This document shows, in pieces, positions 56,092 to 64,000 of a stretch of DNA of 64,000 nt. A model generated the notes under the pieces. It made no database searches, had not been told where the DNA came from, and saw only the letters and a program-made list of their open reading frames with translations. The stretch comes from Pseudevernia furfuracea. Lineage: Eukaryota; Ascomycota; Lecanoromycetes; Lecanorales; Parmeliaceae. The position numbers and the translations under genes were made by a program. The stretch covers positions 806,001-870,000 of the forward strand of contig JAIUPT010000013.1 in assembly GCA_022315425.1 (NCBI GenBank), written 5' to 3'. The first letter of the stretch is position 1, and the number at the start of each line of letters is the position of its first letter.

Positions 56092-56591
56092 TCATTTGAA
56101 ACTGTCCGATCGGTTCGACTTGTGAAGACGTAGTGTCTTGTCTGTGAAGAGCTTATTCCCCAGACTATAGACAGCAAATCCGATTGCAACACTGAAGCGG
56201 GGGTTCAATCATTTTGGTTGTTCAACGCGGATCAATTGAACTTACCCAAGTACAACACCTAGTGTTATAGAACGTATTAGCGAAGGTATCCTTAGCAGTC
56301 TGTGGAAGGGCACAGCTTACCCAAAGGCATGAGCTCCGGAGGAATCTTCTTCAGGGTTCGCAGACGCTGAGATATTGTGTGTGCTGTCCAGAGATGTTGT
56401 TAGCCTCGTGGTTCCGGTATCTACTGTGCGAGAGTGCGACCCTATTGAGGAGATTGATGACCATACCGCTGTGCTCCTCTTTCTGCTGAAGATTAGTGAT
56501 TAACTGGGGTAGATGGACGACATTAACCCACTGGCATTGGCCTGAAAAGTGGCCTTGTAGGCTGCATCCTGAGTATAGGAGTTGGATACAT
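56092..56591 (-). CDS. NADH-ubiquinone reductase MLRQ-like (NDUFA4-type) subunit
   Basis: There are five exons (56591-56532, 56485-56467, 56383-56321, 56258-56246 and 56191-56092), giving 84 aa, in frame throughout. Exons of 19 and 13 bp are among the shortest here. The protein starts M-Y-P-T-P-I-L-R and has T-L-K-K-I-P-P-E-L-M-P-L-G just before a single membrane segment (about residues 47-64, G-V-V-L-G-V-A-I-G-F-A-V-Y). A basic C-terminus follows. This fits the small single-span MLRQ-like proteins of respiratory complexes in the inner mitochondrial membrane. In mammals NDUFA4 was reassigned to complex IV, so the complex is not certain. Confidence 0.82.
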
Positions 56592-56940
56592 AGTGATGGT
56601 TTTGCACTTGACGTTGTTGGCATTGATGAAGTTCGATGCGCCGCCCACTCTATGGTATCGCGCTAGCGTTTTGCCAAGACCTCCAAGTGCAGGACTTTTG
56701 GTGCAGACCTCCGTACAGCACAATTCCAAGCTTTGGTCAAGGACACTTTGCAGCAATTGGTTCTTGATACACATGGCTGAGCTTTAGACCTTGCAGGCAG
56801 CAACTGACGCCCAGTTTAATATTGTGAGCCATTTCAGCAGCATTGTGATTTCCTTTCTCCCGTCCATCTTACCACCAATCTTTATTGCCCTTCATCTCCA
56901 GCTCTACGAACACATCGGTTGAAGCGCTCAACGGCTTAAC
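56592..56940. promoter_or_regulatory. Divergent promoter of the MLRQ-like and Sec31 genes, with a MITE-like terminal repeat
   Basis: This is a 349-bp interval between two start codons. The segment 56,691-56,715 equals the right terminal repeat of the MITE at 25,984-26,113 at 22 of 25 positions. No matching left end was seen nearby, so it would be a solo remnant. Confidence 0.5.
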
Positions 56941-59900
56941 ATGGTTGGGTTACGAGAGATCCCAAGGACAGCTACGTTCGCCTGGTCATCCGGCACATAT
57001 TCACCCTTCCTCGCTACTGGTACAAAAGCCGGGGCAGTCGACGAGGGATTTTCCAATGAGACGCAACTTGAGCTATGGGACCTGGACCTGGACAGCCCAC
57101 AGCAGGGTCGAGAATTGAAGCCAGCCGCGAGCATAAGTACTGACTCGCGGTAAGTGTTTCCGGAAATTTTGCCCCCTCAAAGAAAAGTGCTGACAGTGAT
57201 TTGCCGGATCAGATTTAACGACATTGCATGGACGAATGGGGACGACGATCAATCGAGAGGCATAGTTGCTGGCGCATTAGAAAATGGGTCGCTGGATCTG
57301 TGGAATGCCCACAAGCTTCTCAGTGGGGATGGGTGAGGCTCGTTGTCCAATGCCCGAACTCAAGGCTTACATTGTCTCAGGGACGCCTTCAAATCACGGA
57401 CGTCAAAACACGGCGGTGCTATCAAAGCACTACAATTTAATGCTTTTCGGTCAGAACTGCTAGCTACTGTGGGAGCTAAAGGCGAGGTACGCAAACCATC
57501 GAAATGCCTTGTTCAGCAGCTGAGGCTATTTTAGCTGTTCATTTCCGATCTCAACAACATTGGAAGTCCGTTCCGCATGGGTAATGCAGTTGCCAGAGCT
57601 GACGACTTCGACTGCCTTGATTGGAATAAAAGAACAGCACACATTTTGGCCACGGGTAGTAGTGGAGGGACAATGACCGTATGGGATGTGAAGAACAAGA
57701 GAGAAAGTCTGACCCTGAACAATTTGGGCCGAAAACCCGTCAGTGCAATAGCTTGGGACCCAGTCAAGGTATCTAACACCGTGAGGACTGTAAATGCTGT
57801 GGCTTATTCGTCGTTCAGACCACCCGGCTTATTACTGCCATTCCCAATGATACCGATCCTGTCATTCTGGTATGGGATTTGAGGAACGCGAACGCCCCAG
57901 AGCGGGTAAGTACTCTTTGAATCTTACAGCAGGAGGGACGCTGAATGCTTTTAGGTCCTACAAGGCCACGACGGAGGTGTACTCTCGCTTTCCTGGTGCT
58001 CACAGGACGGTGATTTGTTGCTCTCCTCTGGAAAAGATAATAGAAATATTTGCTGGAATCCCCAAACGGGCGATACGTACGGCGAGTTCCCAGTTGTTAC
58101 CAATTGGGCGTTCCAAACAAAATGGAACCCCCACAATCCCGCTCTTGTTGCTACCGCTTCTTTCGATGGCAAAATCGCAATTCAATCAATTCAAAGCACC
58201 AAACCCGAGGCAGATGGTCTCGCTGGCAGTCACTCACAGACTGTGGATGATGATGATTTCTTCAACAAAGCGCAGTCACAGCCCCAAGGCACGAGTTTTA
58301 ACCTCCAAAAAGCACCCAAATGGTTACAGAGGCCCTGCGGTGCGTCATTTGGCTTTGGCGGGAAGGTTGTCAGTTTCAAGGGAAGTACATCGGAGACATC
58401 AAAAAAGTCGATGGTGCGCATCTCGACTTTTGCAATCGACGATGATATTGCCTCGTCGACTGAGGCATTCGAAGCAGCGTTAAAGGGGAATCAAATAGGC
58501 AGTATCTGTGAAAATCGAATTTCTGAAGCTAAGTTTGACGCCGAAAGGGCTGATTGGAGGGTCATCAAGACACTGACGTCGAAGAGTCCAAGAAAGGACC
58601 TCGTGAGCTACCTTGGATTTTCGAGCCAAGATGACGAGGCAGCGGATGGTATTTCGAAGCTTTCAATGAATGGTTCAAAGGATGAAGAGCCTCAAGGATT
58701 GAAAAAACCTTCCACAACCAAGTCCAATCGACTTTCGGCCTTTTTCGATAGCAGCGCTGACGGCGACAGCTTTCTTTCCGAACTTGCAGCCACTAAAGGT
58801 GCAAAGACAAATAATCCGTTTCAACTGTACTCTGGCTCAGAGTCCGAATCGGATCGAAGAATCACGCGAGCACTCCTGCTTGGAGAATTCGATAAGGCGT
58901 TGGATGTATGCCTGCAGGAGGACAGGCTGTCGGATGCATTCATGGTTGCCATCTGCGGGGGTCAAAAATGTATTGACAAGGCGCAGAAGGCTTATTTTAA
59001 CCGGAAGGCGGGAGGTCCGAATTATCTACGCCTGTTAGCATCTGTGGTCGGCAAGAATCTTTGGGATTTGGTACACAATGCAGACCTGTCTAGTTGGAAA
59101 GAGATAATGGCGACTCTCTGCACGTACGCTGATGCTAAGGAGTTCCCTGACCTCTGCGAAGCACTTGGGGACCGACTCGATGAGCAGATGAGGGTTGAGG
59201 GTAGCAATAACAATATTCGAAAAGACGCCTCGTTCTGTTACCTTGCAGGCTCCAAGTTGGAAAAGGTTGTTTCTATCTGGATCGCGGAGTTGGATGAGAA
59301 CGAGGGCGCCGGACTACAAGAGACGAGCAAAGACTCCTCGTTCTCCGTTTACGCACGTTCGCTGCAAAGTTTGATTGAAAAGGTCACAATTTTCCGCGAG
59401 GTTACTCATTATCAAGACAGCGATAGAGGGACAACGTCAGATTGGAAGCTCGCTTCTCTATACGACAAATACACTGAGTACGCCGATATTGTCTCCGCGC
59501 ACGGGCAGCTTCAAATCGCGGAGAGGTACCTTGAGCTATTACCTAGTAATTATCCTGCTGCAGAGGTCGCAAAGAGCAGAGTACAGCAAGCTACACGAAA
59601 AGCCGCACCAGCATCAACACCTAAACAGCCTTCGAACACGGGCCGGGTAACGCAACGAGTGCCACAACCAGACTTTCAGCAGCAGCAGCCAAGTCTTGTT
59701 GGACAACCTGTTGCTTCAGGCAACCAATATGCACAGGCCTTGTCTGCTCAGCCCCAGAACCCATACGCTCCTACCAATGGTGCGCCAGGCTACAATGGTA
59801 CCGGAGGGTATCAGCCCGGACAATCGCCGGCGCTGGCACCTGCACCCCCCCTTTCTTCATACCAAAAGCAACCTCTTGGGCCTCCTCCACGGAAGCTGAA

Positions 59901-61060
59901 TGCATCCCCGTCAATTCCACCCCCTTCCAAAGCTCCGAACATGAGTAATTGGAACGACACCCCAGAGAGCTTCTTCAAAGCTCCTACTTCCCGCCGCGGG
60001 ACTCCAGGCGTTGGCGCGAATGCGTCGACGGCCTTCCAACCAGCACCGCAGCCTAATACTGGACTTTCGTTCGGGGCGCCGCCCAGGTCGACACCACCAG
60101 TAGGTCCACCGCCCAAAGGAGCTGCCGCCCCGCCGTCAGAAATGTCATCACCTTCTACGAATATCTCACATTCGTACCAACAGCCCGAGAGACCCTCATC
60201 TGCTGCAAATATTTACGCCCCTCCACCGTCATCTTCCAAGCTGCTTGTTCACCAACAGCCCACAATTCCCCGTGGACCCTCACCATACAATGCTCCACCA
60301 TCTGCTCCACCACCCAGTAGTCGGTACACCCCATCGCAACCTGCACAATTCGCAGCGCCATTGAATCCGCAAGATCCTTCAATCATGCCTGGAGGCAACC
60401 GACAGGGACCGCCGCCTGCTAATCCGTATGCTCCGCAGCAAAACTATAACAATCCCTCCCACTCCCCTTCTCGACAGCAGCCTCAAACAGCTGGGCTACC
60501 ACCTGGATCCACTGCGGCTCCTTCGGGACCAGCACAAGCACCTTCTCAAGGTTCTCGGCCTGGGGTTGCTCAACCTCAGCGCAAGTCTGCTCCACAGCCT
60601 CCGAAATACCGTAAGTCTCACAGGAAACACGTCTGAAAGAATGAGCCGCTAAAGATTATCTAGCCCCGGGAGACCGAAGTCATATTCCATCCAACGCACG
60701 CCCTGTCTACGAAATTCTCAATCAAGACATGCAGCGTGTCAAGTCACGAGCACCATCCTCCTTCAAGGCGCAAGTCAATGACACGGAGAAGAGGCTCAAT
60801 ATACTGTTCGATCACCTCAACAACGAGGATCTGCTCAAGGCAGATACTATTACGAGCATGACAGAGCTTTCGCAAGCGATTCAGGCTAGGGATTTTGAGC
60901 AAGCACAGGCCATACATGTAGAAATAATGACGAACAAGACTGATGAGTGTGGAAACTGGATGGTGAGTTGATCACTTTGAGTCTCAACCCGAGAAGTTAG
61001 CTGACTGGATGTTAGGTTGGAGTGAAGCGCTTGATTGCCATGAGCAGAGCGACCCCCTGA
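56941..61060 (+). CDS. SEC31: COPII outer-coat protein Sec31
   Basis: There are eight exons: 56941-57149, 57213-57332, 57381-57486, 57535-57768, 57819-57905, 57955-60610, 60664-60962 and 61016-61060 (1251 aa, frame kept). WD40 repeats fill about residues 1-330, with V-W-D-V, L-V-W-D-L-R and Q-G-H-D-G-G-V-L-S-L-S-W. A helical ancestral coatomer region follows (R-A-L-L-L-G-E-F-D-K-A-L-D-V-C-L). A long Pro-rich segment (about 830-1110) would bind Sec23 and stimulate the Sar1 GTPase cycle. The last about 110 residues form the helical C-terminal domain. With Sec13 it builds the cage of ER-exit vesicles. The first six introns interrupt the WD40 part and the last two the C-terminal domain. Confidence 0.95.
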
Positions 61061-62170
61061 ACGCAAGAGGTTAAATGATCAAGGTAGCTCCTATGGCACC
61101 TGAGCGTCCATGTAAAAGCACTGTGTGATTATTGATAGCGTAGAACAGAGTTACCTATTGTTAGATTCTGGAAAGAATCACCAAGCATGATATTATCAGC
61201 TAACAAGTATAAGCCCGTGAATTGAATTCATGATTCTAGGGCAAAATCAAGTTATACGGCATTCGACTATTTCTACGGATTTCTACTGCTACGAATTGCT
61301 ATAAGAAGAAGAAGAATCTATTTAATAACCCTATTTATAATACACCTCGTCGGCGCATTCGATTGTCTTCTTGATAGATCGTTTAATTTCGATCTAGGTT
61401 TTCATTCAGTTAGTCGAAGGTAGATAGCAACATGTAAGATCTTACACATCATTAACTAGAAGAGGGACAGATTCATTGCATCAAACCATCGAGCCTCTGT
61501 CAATTGAACACTATATATTCTTAGACTCCAGAAATATGGTGACGTTACTGACGTAATGACATAGTGACATAGTGATCTAGTGACGTGGGCACATCGATAT
61601 TGCCAATACTCGTACGTATATGGATCTCAGTAAACTCGGTCTTAAGAGGTGTGAGAGTGTGAGAGTATACGACGTATAAACACTCGAAAGAGAGGATTTT
61701 CCATCGTTGGTAGACTGAATTTGACAGGCCTTCACTCGCATAGAGTACATCTATCTACCAGATTCAATTGAAGAGAATACTTGACAAGTTCCTCAAAAAA
61801 TCTGTTGCTCCCCCTAAAACCCGACGAGCAGAGGGTTCGTGGCCAGCACCACGTACAGTTTGATCTCGTAGCTGGCCAAACGTCAGGTCTGCATCGACTT
61901 GCTCTGCGGAGGGACTACGTCAGACTTCCGATGATTTTCTCATGCTATCTATGCAAGCGGGACGTTTACTGTGCCTATATCCATCGTCATCGCAATCGCC
62001 CAATCTCTACTTCTCACTTTCATCATCCCTTCTATACTGCTGGCACCTTTCGGTCGGCGAAATGGGTATCAATGCAAGGCTCATAACTTCGTAGATAGTC
62101 GTGGCATCATAGAAGTGGATGCTTTAGTGGGCTTACTGGGCGAATTCTTGTTCCGGTGTCGAGGGTCGCC
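61061..62170. other. Intergenic region, partly AT-rich
   Basis: No gene is supported in this 1.1-kb gap. Around 61,230-61,430 the base composition resembles the RIP-altered DNA of the left part. At 61,540-61,585 there is a loose repeat of GTGACATA/GTGACGT units that includes TGACGTAA. An open frame at 61,781-62,086 has no recognised features. Confidence 0.5.
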
Positions 62171-63022
62171 TTACGGCAACATCGCCTTCCCATTCCCCGA
62201 ACTGGACTGCAAATTCACTTCATCAACTTGCACCTGGACTGGCTGAGTCTCGGTATCAGTCCCGACTGAGACAAGATTATGCGATGTCAATACATCGTCT
62301 TCCATCGGTCTCCAGACCCAATCTCGCTTTTTGCGCCTTCCGTGAACAGACACCGAATGGCCGTCCTCTGCTTCGATGACTTTTCGTCTTCTTTTGTGGT
62401 CCTCTTCCGTTGATGAAGTCTCGACTTCGGTATCTGACAATCCCTCGACGACCGGGGTAGGCATGAACTCGACTAGTGTCTCCTGGAAGGCTACTCGCTT
62501 CACGGGTGGAAACATCCGTCTGGGCGCCCTGGTTGACGCAGCAGACACATGGCGCCAAGGTAGAGGACTGTTGCGGAGGATGCTGTGAGTGCCAATGGGG
62601 AGGATGTAAGGAGCGTCCTTGTGAAACGGGGAGACCCCTGGGAAGGCGAAGGAAGTGGTCGAAGAAGATGGGAACTGAACCTGGATGGCAGATGTCGGGG
62701 TAGGGGGAGGGGCGTCAAACACGTTCGCATGGGTGGACCGCATTACAGGAGATTCCGTAGAGGCAGAGAGGCTGGTGGCTGCGGCTGACCTTTGAACCGC
62801 TGGCGAGGGCAATGTGGAGGTTTGGAGTGACAGCTTCGGTCTTTTGGGTGCTGCCGACCTTGTTGATGGCATGACAGACAGCATTGCACCTGCTACCTGT
62901 TTTCGAAGTTCAGATGTTTTGGGTGAGGAGTCGCTATGTCTGACTGGGAGAGAAGGGTTGTAGGAGTCGTTGTTCGGACGGCTGGGGCTCGGATCTTGCG
63001 AGCGCATGGAGTAGAGTATCAT
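62171..63022 (-). CDS. Unrecognised fungal protein with a KRVAF motif
   Basis: This is one exon of 283 aa if the start is the Met at 63,022. The frame continues upstream to 63,166, but that part is His/Pro/Ser-rich and looks like leader sequence. I do not recognise a named family. The middle has P-Y-I-L-P-I-G-T-H-S-I-L-R-N-S-P-L-P and R-R-M-F-P-P-V-K-R-V-A-F, then a basic cluster (K-R-R-R-K) and W-V-W-R-P-M-E-D-D-V-L near the C-terminus. K-R-V-A-F fits the RVxF docking motif for protein phosphatase 1. The rest is Ser/Thr/Pro-rich and probably disordered. A phosphatase-binding or nuclear role is inference. Confidence 0.7.
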   Translation of the reverse strand: MILYSMRSQDPSPSRPNNDSYNPSLPVRHSDSSPKTSELRKQVAGAMLSVMPSTRSAAPKRPKLSLQTSTLPSPAVQRSAAATSLSASTESPVMRSTHANVFDAPPPTPTSAIQVQFPSSSTTSFAFPGVSPFHKDAPYILPIGTHSILRNSPLPWRHVSAASTRAPRRMFPPVKRVAFQETLVEFMPTPVVEGLSDTEVETSSTEEDHKRRRKVIEAEDGHSVSVHGRRKKRDWVWRPMEDDVLTSHNLVSVGTDTETQPVQVQVDEVNLQSSSGNGKAMLP

Positions 63023-63166
63023 GGCGGCTGCTGCCTCGACATATATTTTGGGGAGTGGTGGAGTGTGGGGGTGATGAAGGTGTGAAGGAGAGGGATTGAG
63101 CCGATCTCGTTGTTGCGAGCTGCTGAAGAGGCAATGTGGAGAGGCGGCGGCTATAGGAGGGCACAA

Positions 63167-64000
63167 ACGAAAGCGAGATATAAAGGCGATGTCTTAAAGC
63201 TGGCGAGGAACAATTTCATTTTGGGAAAGTAGAAGAGGTGGACTAAGTAAAATGAGAGATAAAATAGTATACATGAGACAATGCGTTGTTTTTATTTTGA
63301 AGAGCTTTCCCCACTCAAGGGCCAGAATGAGGGTTGCGAATCATATTGATTACCTACCTACCTTACTGTAAAGTAATTATTACTTTCGGCAATAATAGGT
63401 ATGATTGAAAGCGCATGCAGGTTTGAGTAGGAAGAAGTAAGGCCAAAGGATCTAAGGAAAACCGAAGATGTGATTGGATAGCTTTTGCATGCTCGAGCCT
63501 ATGATAGGTAGTACCTAGATATAAAAAGCGTTGGCTTCTCTTTTATACATTTATCATTTATCACTGGCACCACTGGTGACACCACCAACGCCCGCCACGA
63601 ATCCTAGAATAAAGTACCGTACTACTAATACAATAACAATGTAAGGTACTAACTATTAATAAATAGTCTAGGTCTCGGAAGAATAGTCGCCGAAATAGTT
63701 CATATCATTCTAAAGTTCATGTTTATACGAATATCTATTAGAAGGGTCAATAATTTCGCTCAATCTTTTTGATTGTCATCAATAATAATAATAATACCGA
63801 GCCGAACTGAATGACAATAATCATAATAAGGTAAGGTAGTTTCTGCCTGATGAATAATAATATTGAGAAACAACGGAATTTAGCCACAATTTAAAGGCCA
63901 CGGTAGCTAGCCTTATTACTTATTACCCTCATCCAGCATCCTCCATATCGATCAACCCTTCACAGTCCGATACTTGAAAAAATACATCTACCTCATCTCT
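63167..64000. other. Upstream and intergenic region at the right edge
   Basis: This is an AT-leaning region without a supported gene. A short ATA/AAT trinucleotide run lies at about 63,780-63,797. Confidence 0.5.

Noticed and set aside
61781..62086. 101-codon open frame on plus
   Set aside because: The His/Arg-rich sequence has no recognised motif, it overlaps another frame, and no splice model supports it.

Overview
The window reads as nuclear DNA of a filamentous ascomycete (Pezizomycotina). The evidence is the many short introns (46-156 bp, GTRNGT donors, CTRAC-like branch points, AG acceptors), the fungal versions of the housekeeping proteins, and a half-and-half layout of RIP-mutated, AT-rich transposon wreckage next to a normal gene-dense block. 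The class (for example Leotiomycetes or Lecanoromycetes) cannot be fixed from sequence alone.

Region 1 (1 to about 25,980) is a nest of retroelements with heavy C-to-T/G-to-A decay. CAA/CAG codons have become stops, while CpG remains common. In order there is a copia element on the minus strand (1-2462), a second copia on plus (about 2451-11,659), and a third copia on plus (about 12,060-17,190), which is an inverted relative of the first. A gypsy element follows on minus (about 18,084-23,601, 5' LTR at its right end). The second copia is split by a complete Ngaro/PAT-type tyrosine-recombinase retrotransposon (4471-9361). Its termini are split direct repeats in the order A1 - ORFs - B1A2 - B2. 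It sits inside the copia integrase codons without a target duplication, sharing only a CTAA core. The gypsy element carries a 921-bp TRIM-like element (20,160-21,080) with identical-length 86-bp LTRs, a 5-bp target duplication, a polypurine tract and tRNA-like pol III boxes. The border to the gene block is marked by a foldback sequence and a 130-bp MITE with 25-bp perfect inverted repeats.

Region 2 (26.4-63.2 kb) holds 16 protein genes that I can model. They are a GTPase-RasGEF fusion, a ZNHIT3/Hit1-like HIT-finger protein, Nfu1, a PSP1-domain protein, an unrecognised 273-aa protein, ribosomal eL15, a Hul4-like HECT ligase, a Gep3/YqeH-like mitochondrial GTPase, Sde2, ribosomal eS10, an M20 amidohydrolase, mitochondrial ribosomal mL61, Cox12, an RRM protein, a complex I MLRQ-like subunit, Sec31, and an unrecognised protein with a KRVAF motif. 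Exon boundaries were chosen so that each modelled CDS stays in frame.

Several genes are divergent pairs on short shared promoters (Sde2/eS10, amidohydrolase/mL61, Cox12/RRM, MLRQ/Sec31). Five products act in mitochondria (Nfu1, Gep3, mL61, Cox12, MLRQ). The 13-exon amidohydrolase gene contains three clearly homologous long introns and a probable fourth, which look like introner-like elements. With the Ngaro insertion and the TRIM, these are the most notable observations in the window.
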